Shown piece by piece: positions 31,984-50,683 of a stretch of 64,000 nt of DNA. The position numbers and the translations under genes are program-made. This DNA is from Selaginella tamariscina. Lineage: Eukaryota > Streptophyta > Lycopodiopsida > Selaginellales > Selaginellaceae. Every line of letters starts with the position of its first letter. Position 1 is the first letter of the stretch. Where the stretch lies: assembly GCA_003024785.1 (NCBI GenBank), contig PUQB01000302.1:159001-223000 (forward strand), given 5' to 3'. Below the pieces are notes generated by a model. It searched no databases, was not told where the DNA came from, and saw only the letters and a program-made list of their open reading frames with translations.

Positions 31984-34300
31984 GTCTTTATGGTATGTTG
32001 TGTTATAGATTTGCATTCCTTTTGTGGTGTGTTGTATTATTAATTCTTGAGTCTAATATATATGTGATATTGTTGATTATGCATCTTTGTGATGTAAAAT
32101 ATTTAGTAAAATAAAAAAGAAGGAAACTATACAAAACTTCAAAAAGTTTTGAAAAACCTTGACATATTTATAAGACAAGTTGAGAAGTATGGGTCACTAG
32201 TTATATGATGCTCTTCAAATTGCTTAACTTCATTAATGAATTATTCATAATTATTAAATTTATTATCAGTTAAAAAAGAAGTTGGATGTTATTTTGTTAA
32301 TGAATATACATACTACTCTTTTATTATGGATATATTGTTTGAAGTAATTAAAGATCCTGAAGTAATTAAAGATCTTGAAGATTCTTGTATTATATTATGA
32401 TACAAAGGAAAATTTATTTATTTATTTATTTATTTTTCATGTGAAAAGGGGTAGAATGTACTAAATGTTAGGGATGCAACATAATTCCATCCTTGGTGTC
32501 AAGGACCACATCAAGAATATGTTAGAAGGTATGCCCTTAACATCGAAGACCAAGGATCTCTACCCTTGTGGTAGTACTCATTTCTAGAGTGAAAGCTATA
32601 TATCATGTATATCAACTATCTTATAATGTTTAATAAGGCACTTAACATGTCTAAACTTAAGCAATACATCGCAAATACTCATCACTCTCTTCTTCTTCTT
32701 TATGAATTTCTCCTCTTTTGTTGCTTCCACATAAGCTGCCTTCAAAAGGATTATTGAAATGATTTACAAGGCATTTGACGAAGCAGTACTACTAAGAACA
32801 TCTGGTTGGTTTTAAAAAGATAAGTGAAAAATCCTTTAAATAAAGAATAAAGTTGTGGTAAGGAAGAAGAAGTTAAGAAAAAAAAGTTAAGTGATAATCA
32901 TAAGCAAGACAAAGAGACTTCTAGTTGATAATCATAAATGGGAGAAGAATGTTTGAACAATGATTAAGACAAAGAAAATAGAGAAGAAAGAAATTGCAAA
33001 AACAAATTATTTAACAAGATAATGCACAAGCAAAGAAGCTTGAAGCTCAGAAATATTAGAAAAATCTATCCTTGATTGTCATTCAACATGTCCTATGTGA
33101 GGATTGAGAAGAGGTAGAGTTTAGCTCTAGTAAATAATGTATTCAACCTACACCTAAAAGTTTTGAATAATATATTGATATGTTTTCATATTCAAAATAT
33201 ATTTATTCTCACTTTTATCATATATTTATTCAAAAGTTTATTCTAAGAAGTGAGAGTGAGAACATATATTTTAAACTTTTAATATTGAAATACATGAAGT
33301 TTTCAAGAGTAAATATAGTTTCTAAATTTACTAATGTAAATATTACAAATTTCAAGGGTATATATATTATTTATTTTACATAAGATATTTTCACAATAGT
33401 TATCTTTAAAATATTAGAATAAGTTATTGTAATATATTATTAGTTAATTTAACTATAAATTAGTGTATTTTTAAATGAAATTTTAATTGAATTTTATCAA
33501 TTTATTTCCTTTAGAAACAAGTTTTTGACCTTTTCAACACAAAACTCCTTCATATATTACAGAAACATTATATATATTTACTTATGTATACCCCTTCATT
33601 CCATGTTTAAAACTTCAATTCATTTGAGTCGAGTATATAATTCTTTAATATTTAAATAAACATATAATTTATATATAAATTTGATGCAAGAATCCTAAAC
33701 CAAGATAATAAAAAGAACTTGTATTTCTAATGTTTATACACACATGCTTAAATTAGTTAATGAATATTATATTATATATTATTCTTTCTTTTATACATGT
33801 ATTTCCACAATGACATTAAGCTCTTGTTGTTACTAGTTAACTCATGCTATTGATATATTCTTATGTAATTAGGGTTTCTAATATTATAAAGACCAATCTT
33901 TATTTGAGCTTATATAAGTAAAAGATATGTTTTATTAGTTTTAAAAGATATGTTTTTATTAGTTTAAATGTTATACATTAATCTCACTTTTTTCTTTTCT
34001 AAAAAAAATGATGTGCTACTACTAAGATATTATTTGTTTTACTAATTGACATAGCAATATTAAATATTAAATGCATTAGATCCAATGTGTTATGAACTTT
34101 TTTAGTACATTAAGGTTACATTTTTGACATGTATTTTAACAAAAGTAAATGTCAAACATGTTAATTAGTCATCAAGCTTATAATTTATGAGTTTCATGTC
34201 TTTTTTTATGCAAGGATGTATGAACAATGTGATCAAGATAAGCCATCAATCCTTCATTACTCATCCAAGCATTCTCTTGAACTTGCATGTTGAAACCTGA
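31984..34300. other. AT-rich spacer
   Basis: Over 2.3 kb I see no gene, RNA gene or terminal repeat. Purine-rich stretches at 32860-33010 and a TTTA run near 32420 are the only notable compositions. Confidence 0.55.
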
Positions 34301-34301
34301 C

Positions 34302-34880
34302 TTAGTGTACTCTAGCCAAACTATTAATCACTATTGTGATGGTTATAACTACATATGGAACCTTTACAAATACATGCTTGCTTGCCTTGCTAGAGATAAT
34401 TTTATAGTCTTTATCTTTTATTAATACTAATATACTGGTCTCATCAACATTGAGAATATGTGAAAAAGGATATTGACGTTCTTCGAGTTGTTGTTGCCAT
34501 CTAAGTAAAATGACTATTAGTGTAATAGTAAATGCTTTAACTGTCTCAAGTGGTTGTGGTGCATGGAGACTCAAGTTAGAATGTCAAGCCTTGAAGTTTC
34601 TTCATTAGTTGAGACTTACTTTGCATGGACAACTCTTTAGAATAGCTAACTTAATAACACTCTTAAGTGGCATCTCCAATGTGATGCCCAACCACAAGCC
34701 TAATGTTTGACAAGCCAATAAGCTCACAACTTTTTCTTCAATGGTGAACAACATATGAGCACCATCCTTTGTCATTTTAGAACGTTTGTGATAAATGTAC
34801 ATTTCAATTATTTTGGAATAACATGAGTTAATATGTCTTCCTATGTAGCTTCAATAACTTTCTTTATGTCATCTTTATTC
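34302..34880 (-). mobile_element. pogo/Tc1-mariner-like transposase relic
   Basis: Minus-strand 34302-34574 gives RWQQQLEERQYPFSHILNVDETSI, matching the start of the DDE catalytic domain of pogo/Tigger/Jerky transposases, where the first catalytic Asp lies in N-x-D-E-T. Minus-strand 34605-34802 gives FTIEEKVVSLLACQTLGLWLGITLEM, like the segment between the DNA-binding and DDE domains (E-E-x-x-L...G). The two lie in the expected order but in different frames. The second and third acidic catalytic residues were not found. No terminal inverted repeat was seen. It is a truncated, inactive copy. Confidence 0.6.
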
Positions 34881-35646
34881 TAAGCCCAACATTGTGGGCA
34901 TTTGCAACATTATCTTGATGAGCATTAGTATCTACATGAGCATCTTTTGAAGCATTTGCAAACTAAGGAACATCTTCACCTTGATAGCATTTATACATAT
35001 AATGAATTGATGAGGAAATTAACACATTGAGGAAAAGGTTTTCTTCTTCCTCCCAAGTTTGGTTTTCCAATTGTAATGCCATGCGCTTGATAAAATCTTC
35101 GAATATGTTATGCTGTAAGAAAATGTGTTGAAAATGTATATTAAAAGTTAAAAAAAATATTCTTTTTTAATGTACATAAATTGGAGTTAATCAACTTACC
35201 TTTGTAATAATTTCTTAAATACAAAATCAAATTTAGTTTTTAAATAAACTATAATAATAACTTATTTAAGAGAAATTTTGGACATTAATTTAAGCAAAGC
35301 CTTTCGCAATTGATTTAAATGAAGCCATAATTTAATTGTGTGACACTAAAAATGATTTAAACAAGAATATGTTTTTGAGTACAATTAAATGTAATTAGCT
35401 TGAATACTTGATTATATGACATAATAGTTTCTTTTAATTTTATAAAATACATTACTGATCAAGCATATGTAAAACAAATAATAATTTGATTTTAACATTT
35501 TATCATTGAAAATATTAAATATTCAATAGCTAATCATTTGAAGTTAAATTCATTTATATGTGATAGTATATTCATTTACATATGAGTAGCATATATACTA
35601 CTCTAAAAGTAATTAAGTCTTTCATAAACACATGTACAATTGAGCT
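34881..35646. other. AT-rich spacer left of the Harbinger element
   Basis: No coding signal beyond the possible decayed start of the pogo-like relic. The spacer runs up to the TAA target site at 35647. Confidence 0.5.
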
Positions 35647-35649
35647 TAA

Positions 35650-35672
35650 GGCCAATTCACACCACACATTAA
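35650..35672. repeat. Left TIR of the PIF/Harbinger element
   Basis: GGCCAATTCACACCACACAT... pairs with the right end at 38791-38813. It is preceded by the target TAA. Confidence 0.9.
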
Positions 35673-36213
35673 GTTGTGAACATTACATTAGATATTATTA
35701 GCTTAATGTTATTAGTTAATGTCATTAATCTTCACACCAGCATTAGTTAATCACACACATTAAAGAATTTTAGTTAATGTAACTACTTAATTTAATGTAA
35801 TGTAAATGACTTCACACTGTATTACATTAGAGTATTAACATATATGTGTCTTCATATATGTTTACATTAACTTTATATAAAGCTCAAATTTTTGTATTAT
35901 GTTTACACTCAGTTACAAGGTAATTTGAGGAGTTTTTCACGTACAATATCTCCTCCTTGTTCATTATGTTGTACTCTATCCTCATCTTCTTACAATGGGT
36001 TCAGCTTTCGGCAAATCTAACTCGTGCAGTTCTTCATCAACATCTGCATCGCCAATTCAATGAGATAGTTATGCAGCAAGCATGCATAAACAATATCAGG
36101 AACAATGTCAGGTTGCATTCGGATCTTTGAGCCAAGTATTTGGAACTTTCCTGCACAAAAACCAATTAGAATTCACGTTCGAATGTTTTTTCATACCTTT
36201 TAAAAGTCCAAAA

Positions 36214-37028
36214 CTACACTCCACGATCTGACGAGCTTTTGAAAGCTCGTTGTTGGAAGAACTTCTTGAGGACTGAAAGGTTTGTTGACCGTCGAAAAGG
36301 CACCATAATCGCTGGGCTGCAAGGGTAGCCTTTGTCTCCGAGAAGATATGGCTTCAAGCTGTATCCGAGAAGCTCAAAAACAGGTCGCTGAAGTATCTCC
36401 TCTGCTGCTACACTGGTAAAAACCCGAGTTCCTCCAAACTCGAGCGTCGTGAACGGATCCTGGCCAGCCACAACAGATGTCCAAAAACCTTTTCTTACTA
36501 TCTACGATAGCCTGAAGTGCAACGCTATAACGGTGATGCTTGTAGTAAACTTCACCATGATCTCGAGGCTTTTCAACTTCGATCGAGTTCCATCGATGCA
36601 GCCAGCTACATTTGGTAGTTGTGTAAGGTCTTGAAAACCTTGTATGATCACTCTCAACTCTTGAGCAGAAGCTGGAAACTGATAACTTCACCAAGAATGT
36701 TGATGATAGCATTGCACGTCTCGTTGACGATCTCTATTGCTGTACTCTCACCTATCCCGAACCTCTCAGAGATGGAAAGGTACTTTGATCCATGTCTCAG
36801 CTTGTACAGTGTGCATGCAAGTCGAATGCGAACTGGAATAGCGCTTCTGTAATGTGTATCTTGCTTCACAACAACATTGTTGAGACGAAGTACCAGGTTG
36901 TCGAACGTTTGCTTCTTGAGGCCAAAGTTCTTCTTCCACCTATGATCGTCGTAAATCATCTCGACAAACTTGTCAAACCAGACAGTCGACCGTGGTTTAA
37001 CCCACCAAACCCGATGAACCTCTGGCAT
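36214..37028 (-). CDS. PIF/Harbinger DDE transposase
   Basis: The transposase cuts and joins the element's DNA through a DDE triad. The N-terminal part (WFDKFVEMIYDDHRWKKNF...FDNLVLRLN) and the helix-turn-helix-like SISERFGIGESTAIEIV are typical of plant ALP1/HARBI1-like proteins. LPNVAGCIDGTR (first Asp) is visible near 36600. EKPRDHGEVYYKHHRYSVALQAIVD and WPGSVHDARVW (second Asp) follow. LLGDKGYPCSPAIMVPFR lies near 36300, and a final acidic residue is expected beyond it. The segment between ISF and IEVEKP lies in another frame, implying two compensating single-base shifts near 36685 and 36585. The copy is therefore either dead or affected by consensus errors. The second gene of the element lies 260 bp upstream on the same strand. 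Confidence 0.8.
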
Positions 37029-37288
37029 AGCCGCTGAAACAACTAAAGCATTCGAGTGAAATCGTTGAAGTACTTGTTCCTGTGTTGTCTCGTCAACTTC
37101 AGTGATCTCTCGTAGGAAACGCTTCCTTTTCCTACTCTCGTTCTGTATTCTTCTTCTAAACTCAAGCTTTGTTTATGCAAGTTGATCCACGTAGTAGAAG
37201 GATAACAAGCAACACTTGGAGCATGTCCATTGCTTAACTCAAGAACCTTGGAAACAAAACAAGATCTTATTAATAACAGCATTACAAG

Positions 37289-38315
37289 CTAGTTTTCATG
37301 AGATGCTTGCTTTGCAATTGCAGCAGCTAGAGTGTTGTTCATCTGGCTGTTAGAGGCTCGCTCCATCTCAAGCCGTTCGGCTTCAAGTCTGATGAACTCG
37401 GCATGTCGAGTTCGTTCCATCTCCAACAAGTCTGCATGGCGTTTGCTCCTATTCTCCTCTGCTTGCAACATCTTCAAGTATGAAACGTTCCCTTCCTTGA
37501 AAGCTTCAGCCAAACCAGTTTGAGATGAAGAGTCGCTCTTTCTCGCCTTCCTCTTGAGCCGACCTGTAGAACCAGGCACACGATCTCCAGGGACCCGATC
37601 TTCAGCTACTGTTTCACTTCGGTCTGAGCTCGGAGACATAGCTGCATCTGTAGTTGCACCGCCCGTAGTTGCACCACCCAGCTGTAGCTGCTCCACCCAT
37701 GGCCATAGCTGCACTCGTAGATGCACCACCGGAACTAGCAGCTTGTCCACTGGAACCACTTGCAACACTACTATCTCGAAGCTTGGCTGGTGTGATGTTT
37801 GGTTTCTCTGAAGCAAGTCATCGAGTTCGTCAAACGCCTCCTTCTCTATGAAGCCAAGATGTTGAGCTGTTCTCTCTTTGGGAGTCATGAGGAAGTAGTT
37901 TGAGCATCCGGTTGTTGCATCATAAGCCTTGACAGCTTTGTAAGTTGTTGTCAAGTTCACCCACTTTGTCTTGCACTTGTCACCATCACGTTCAAACCGA
38001 GCTGACGTAGAGAAGCCGAGATCCTATCCCATTTCTCCTTAGCTGAACCATCTTCGCACGATCAACACAGCCATCGTAGTAGCCAAACTCTGTAGCTTTC
38101 GCTCTGATCAAAGTCATAACCTCGTCATGGCTCCAATTGGCCTGCCTATCTCGAGCGTTTTTGCCAGCTACTCTAAGACCCAAATGAGAAGCCGAAGAGT
38201 TGACATTCAGGCCGAATTGAGAAGTTGAAGAGCGAATGCACTCCTCTACAGTGGTGATTGCAAGCTCGTCTGCTGGCAGTAGTTCCCCCAGCTGTTCCTC
38301 TGAAAGGGAATGCAT
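37289..38315 (-). CDS. Harbinger Myb/SANT-like (trihelix) DNA-binding protein
   Basis: This is the second protein of PIF/Harbinger elements, which helps the transposase enter the nucleus and find the ends. Minus-strand 38315-37992 contains RQANWSHDEVMTLIRAKATEF, a trihelix/Myb-like start. 37960-37289 begins VNLTTTYKAVKAYDATTGCSNYF (the rest of the trihelix, W...Y-K-x-V-x-D/AYN), then LMTPKERTAQHLGFIEKEAFDELDDLL. After a Ser/Thr-rich linker it ends in a long charged coiled coil (EENRSKRHADLLEMERTRHA...). The two blocks are in different frames, joined by a short intron or a shift near 37985. The coiled-coil end suggests dimerisation. Confidence 0.75.
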
Positions 38316-38423
38316 CTATATGCTCATCTATCTACAATGTAGGAGGAGCTTACCTTGTAGTCGCTTGTTTGGAGCTCTCGCCATTTCCACGGCCTAATCT
38401 TGTCCTTGAGTAATAGGAAATAG

Positions 38424-38531
<108 letters not shown>

Positions 38532-38790
38532 TAGTGAGGGCAATGGACCGGATCACTGCAAAAAAGCATCGATGATCGTCTCGGAGTCGATCCAAAACAA
38601 CCCAAAAAGCCGTTCATAATGTAAATCCTAATGCCTTAGCATTAAGTTAATGCCAAGAAATCTTGCATTAAGTTAATGCCAAATTTTATAAAGAAAACAT
38701 TAACTGAACATTATCTTTTAATTTAATTTTTGACTAGTGTGAATAGATTTGCATTAGCAAACGACATTACATTATCTTTTCAAAAATATT

Positions 38791-38813
38791 TAATGTGTGG
38801 TGTGAATCGGCCG
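38791..38813. repeat. Right TIR of the PIF/Harbinger element
   Basis: Its reverse complement reads GGCCGATTCACACCACACAT, one base different from the left end. It is followed by G and then TAA, so the boundary is certain to within one base. Confidence 0.9.
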
Positions 38814-38817
38814 TAAA

Positions 38818-39340
38818 TATACTTTTGATTAAAATGTATATATTTTAAGTTTGTAAAATCTTTTTTATATATTATTTGTGAATGTCTGTACCGATCGAAA
38901 TTGTGATGAAGCAAAAGTGTGATCGAATATTATACATACATACATACATATAATATAATATATATATTATATCATATCAGAAGTTTAGAAGAGTTTCATT
39001 TTTCTAAAATTAAATATTTGAAATTTTAAGGCTTCCCATATATCTAAGTCTTCGTCTAGATATTCCAATTTTTACTATTAAAATTTCTTAATTAAAATTT
39101 AACTTTAAAACGAAAATCTCAAGTTAAAATGTATTCTTAAAAAGTTAACAAGGCCTAGTTAATTAAGGATATTCATATTGAACGACTTGTATTTTAAATT
39201 TAGTTTATACATATGTTCAAAATATATAGGTTTTGAGAAGCTTAGAATTATAATTAATTAAGTTACACATAAAAGATAGGGTTTTTTAAAATTGTGACCT
39301 AATATATTGGGGTTTAGGGTTTATGTGTAAACAGATATGG
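38818..39340. other. AT-rich spacer upstream of the PPR gene
   Basis: It contains a TACA/TATA patch near 38935-38970 and two 'ggtttagggttta' words at 39309-39350, just upstream of the coding start. Words like TTTAGGG near plant transcription starts are known as telo-boxes and are often found in promoters of translation-related and organelle-related genes. Their role here is inferred. Confidence 0.5.
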
Positions 39341-39394
39341 TTTAGGGTTTATGCGGGAAGAGTATGATCGGCAGGACACGGCCGATTTCCAGGT

Positions 39395-45473
<6,079 letters not shown>

Positions 45474-45862
45474 AAGGTAAACTTTATATGTATACACACA
45501 CACACACATATATAGGTCTGTGTGTGCGTGTGTATTTATCTATTTTGCTATAGTATTTAAAACATAACAAAACGTACCGTATGTCGTTGTTCATAATTAA
45601 AGCACTGCCATGCTGTCTGATATGATGTCATATTTGTAATGTCCACCCGGATTAGGCCCTCTGTCTCTCTCTCTCTCTCTCTCTCTCATTATTTATGATC
45701 AGAGATTAACCACTTAAACATGAGATAGCACTCTGATGTTAAAAAGATAGAGAATCCACTTATTGTAGTGTATATTTGTTAGATCAAACCCCAGTTACTG
45801 AAGATTTATCATTTGAAGTTTTGAAACACTAGTTCTAAATGTATCTCACACCTTGTGTGTGT

Positions 45863-45914
<52 letters not shown>

Positions 45915-46613
45915 GTGTGTGTTATATTAACACAAACAAGAGAAAATGATGAGTTCATAGATAGATTATACAAGGAAAAACAAGGATTAATATCCCATTA
46001 TTCTTATACTCTGCGTCTTCCAACAATAACAACAGACACCCACTAGTATTACCAGTAGCGCCAGGATTGGTATAGGAATGATCAAGTAATTGAAATGCAT
46101 CTTGCCTTGCTACTGTATAAACACTCCTCTTGATATTAGATACACCAATTTACAATATATATTATAAATACACAGGAATATTTTAATATTTTTAGACATA
46201 TTTTAACAAATGAATATGTATGCTCCTTAACGTTACATATACCTACGTTTTAAATTTAAAAGACATATTTGTTTTAGTTTAGCAGGGATTCCTTGGCATG
46301 TGGGCTCGTAAAGTTAACACCACTCTCGAGACAACGTGTGGTACATAGCGTGCGTGCGTGTGCGTGTGTGTGGTGTGTGTGTGTGTGTGTGGGTGGGGGG
46401 GGACCATTAGAAAGTGAAAGCCACTTTCTTTACTTAAAGCAAAGCATCTTATATGTTAAGTGACACGTACGCACACACATATACACACATACACACACTC
46501 TTATATACTTTAAGTGTATATCAGTGTAATACTTATATTTCCTGTCCAATAAATGGAGCAGAATCCAATGATTACTGTAGATACTTTTCTTAAAGCAACG
46601 AATATAACTAAGA

Positions 46614-46647
<34 letters not shown>

Positions 46648-49600
46648 TGTATGTATTACTTCATATTTTACATTTTACTAAATATATAGATTTGTACTGT
46701 ATATGAGGTAGGATTTACAAGTCCACGTTTATATGTATTTTATTTATATATTCAGTATTATGTATATTGCTGATTATACATATATTTTAAACTATTGTTA
46801 AAAACTAGTTGCATATATATAAATTTCTTTGATTAATCAAGTATCTTTTTTTTTTTTATAGCTGTGAATGTAAAACTTTAGAGTAGGGAGTGAATTAATA
46901 TAGTTTACTTTCAAGTCTTTACATATAAATGTTTCAATAATCATATTAGGTGATTATAATAAAATAGCATTATTTTGGAGATATAAATATTATTACATAT
47001 TTATATTCCATTATATTAATAATTATTAAAAATATAAAAATAAATATATTATAATCATATTTTAAACTATTGTTATCTAATAGTTAATATATTAAATATA
47101 GTTAAATAATAAAGCTCCCCATTATATATATATATTATATATATTATATATATATATATATAATCTTTCTTTCTTAGTGCTATAAGTTCTTTCTAGAGAA
47201 ATATAACAGTTCAAATGTAAGTAAAGTATCGGATTAAAATGTTAATATTGAACATGTATTATTTTAATTTTAAATTTGAAACAAAATTGTTGGGAGTTGG
47301 ACATTTCAATATTATCATCTTTTATTTTAACAATATATTTTATTTTTTCTTCACTTTACGTTTTTTAAAATTTTATTCCATGTTTTATTTTTAATCTATA
47401 TGTTGTTACTTTGACAATGTATTTTTAATTTTTATATTTATTTATTTCATTCACTCTTAATTTTTACAATGTTATTTTGAATATATAATTTATATATCTC
47501 ATAGTAAGAATGACATAATCTTAGTTACAAATATAAGATGTGGTCAAGCAAAATCATGTTAATAATATATGGATGTGAATTTATAAGATTCAAATATTAT
47601 TGAGAATAAAAATTATATATATATATATATAAAATAATATATGATGTTAATAAGTTAAAGAAAACCAAAATTGTTTTTAAAGTAATATTAAATAGATTAA
47701 AAATAAGAGATGGAATAAAAAAATATTAAAATTGACACACTACATAATTATTAAGTTATATTTTATTAATAAATTAACTTTTATGGGTTTAATAAGTGTC
47801 TAGGTTTTAAATTTTAATAATGAAAAACATTAAAGAAAACTACAAAGATGACTTAAAAGAAAAAAACATCGTAAGGTTTTAATATAGTTTTTAATATTAA
47901 ATTTGTATTTAGATAATTAAGAATTATGTCTTACTATACAAGGAAAGTTTGGATTTTATAAGCTTCTCAACCATGTCTAACTTTAAAAATATATAATAAT
48001 AGTGAAACTTAAAATGTCATGTAAAATAAATATTAAAATTTTAACTTAATATTCATGAAGTAAAGGTTTAAATGTTTCTGTGTAAATACAATGGTACATT
48101 ATATGATATACATATCGAATATCTTAAGATATATCCTTTAGTATATTTTATAACATATGTGTAAAAGAATATTCTTTAGTGTTTTCGTGGATGTTAATTG
48201 ACAATTAACTAAAATTAAATGTAAAAGAATAAAACTTTGATTTCACTTGTTAATTGTTTATATGTTTTAAATTATGGAGTAGACCAAATAAATCAAAGAT
48301 TGATTTAAGAAATTTTAAGAAAAATAAATAATAGTTGAAATGGATAAAGAAATATATAAAAAAAGTAGTCTCTTGATTTTATAATAGAAAAATTATTTTA
48401 AAAAGGGCATTTTTTGCTATCCATTTAAGAATTAAAACAATCTATATTAAAATTTGATTTTGATTTTTGAAGTTTTAATTTATGCCTCAAGCTTTAAAGA
48501 TATGTCGTTTATGTGTACTATATATAAAAACAACATAAAATATTTCTATGATAAACATTTCCCATTCTTGAATAATAATAAAATTAAATAATTAAATTTA
48601 AATGTTATAAAGAAAACAAGAAACAAATGCATTTATTATTATGGGTTTTAATTCTATTCATACGCATGCTTTAAAAACTCATTAAAACTTTAAACAACAT
48701 AAAATTGTTATTGTATAAATGAAGAATAGATAAAATTTAAATTCAAAAAGAAAATGTTACATGTTATCTCCAATTATATAATATAATAAAGTAAGAAGTC
48801 ATTACAATTATGACATAATTATCTTTTGTGGTAAAAACACAATAAATTGTTTGAAGATTTATGTAAATATTTGATGTTATATGAAATGCCTAACATGTTA
48901 AATGCTTTTAATTATGATACATATATGACTAGAAAAATATATCTTGAGTTTTTTAAAGCAATTAAACATGTTTTATAAAAATATTTTCTTTAAGAACTAA
49001 TACAAAGCCCCAATTCCTTATTATGGTTAATAATAATACATATAGACAAAAACAAAATTATATGATTAAATATAATGTTATTATGGACTTGTGAAAGATA
49101 TGAGTTTGAAAAGGAATACATGGTGAGTGTAATAATATATAGGGCTAGCATTATGGTTGGCCGAAAAATTGGCTTAGTTAGAAGAATTAAAAAGAATGTT
49201 CCCATATTTCATGTTTGGCATATAGAAAAAATTTAATTATTAGTCAAACTAATGATGAGTTTCTAAAGTAGTTGCTTTGAACAAATTATGTAGATAAATA
49301 TATCCACATAAATATATGTTTGGATATATGTTTTTGTGACAAAGTTAAAATTATTGAAAAAAAAGTAAGCTTACCATCCATGTAAGTGTTACAAAATCCA
49401 TAATGTTATCGGGTGACAAGTAGTTGAAAGGATGATAAAATAATGTATACTTTATTAATATATTTACAAATGCATGTCTATTTTATATGAGGTGGTAATT
49501 GAAATTTCAATTCAATTCTATATACATCTACTAAAATGTGTTATGTGAGTTAAATATCCTAAATCAATACTTCTAGTTTGATTTAATGGATATTTTTAAT

Positions 49601-50222
49601 GTTGGAAGCTATATAGATTTGACTATTATAAATCATCGTAGAAAATTTAAAAGGTGCATAATTATGGATGAGAAGTATATATTGAAATTTCTTTTTTCTA
49701 TAAGGAATGATGTTTTAAATTTCTTGATATAAGTGAAGATATCATGTCCACAAACTAAAAGTAGTGAGGAGCTTCATGTAAATAATTATGAAATAAGTTT
49801 GTTGAGTAGATAGTTTAAAATATTTAATCAAGATGAAAGTGATATTCGAATCAATGTTACCAGGTATTTTAGCTTAATAGCATTACCTTGAGTTTATGTT
49901 GGAGTTAAAAAATATTACAAAAGGTTGAATTATTACCTTATTTGCAAGAACTTTTAAAAACTTTTGTGTATTTTATGAGAAGTTACTTGAACAAAAGTTT
50001 TAAAAATACCATGAGAAATTGTCGCATAACTTTAATAAGAATATTTTCTCTTATCATTTTCTAGATCATATTTAGTCTCAACAATGTAGATTGGGTTCAC
50101 TATACATAAGACTTATTTTCTAATATATGTGACATTCTTTTATGATATTGGAGCCATGCCTAACTTATGTTATAACTTGATTTTTTATTTTTATATAATA
50201 TTGTGTGTCTATCTTTAGTAAG
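45474..50222. other. Long AT-rich spacer with microsatellites
   Basis: Nothing codes here that I can support over 4.7 kb. Microsatellites are (TG)n(AG)n at 45853-45913, TG-rich with a G-run at 46350-46402, (TA)n at 46612-46640 and TA-rich at 47122-47162. The remainder is strongly AT-rich with stop codons in all frames. The 71-codon frame at 48990-49205 has no recognisable domain. Confidence 0.65.
45853..45913. repeat. (GT)n(GA)n microsatellite
   Basis: GT units run into GA units, about 380 bases past the PPR stop codon. Confidence 0.9.
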
Positions 50223-50227
50223 GTGAG

Positions 50228-50683
50228 TGTCAAGCCACGATTCAGGAATAAGGAAGTGAGCAGGATTCTGAGAATAAAGAAGCTTGACTTAGAAGCAGAA
50301 CAAGGAGTAGGACAGGAGCAGGACAGGAACTAGAACCAGGAACAAGACAAGAGCAAGAAGCAAGGAGCAAGAAAGACAAGAAGAAGACAAGACAAGATTG
50401 ATCGTAGAAAGACTGGTTTGATAGTAACTGATTGTACAACAATTAGGTCGGAGCTTTTATCTCACAACTCCAAGCTAATCTGGTCATGAGCTAAAAATAG
50501 TGACCCTTATCCTCTAGGCATATCTATGTATATCTATAGGCATATCCTAGGTATATTATAGCATATCCTGTAGGAATATCCTGTAGGTATATCCTGTAGG
50601 AATATCCTGCAGCATATCCTTAGGTATATCCTTATAGGCATATCCTGTAACCTATATCCTGCATCCTGTATCGGGTCGTGACA
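50228..50683 (-). repeat. LTR of chromovirus B (3' LTR in element orientation)
   Basis: 456 bp, TG...CA. Near its right half it contains about nine tandem copies of a 13-bp unit (ATATCCTGTAGGA type). Confidence 0.9.

Noticed and set aside
48990-49205. 71-codon frame as a small membrane protein
   Set aside because: Hydrophobic frames arise easily in AT-rich DNA, and there is no promoter, homologue or neighbouring exon support.
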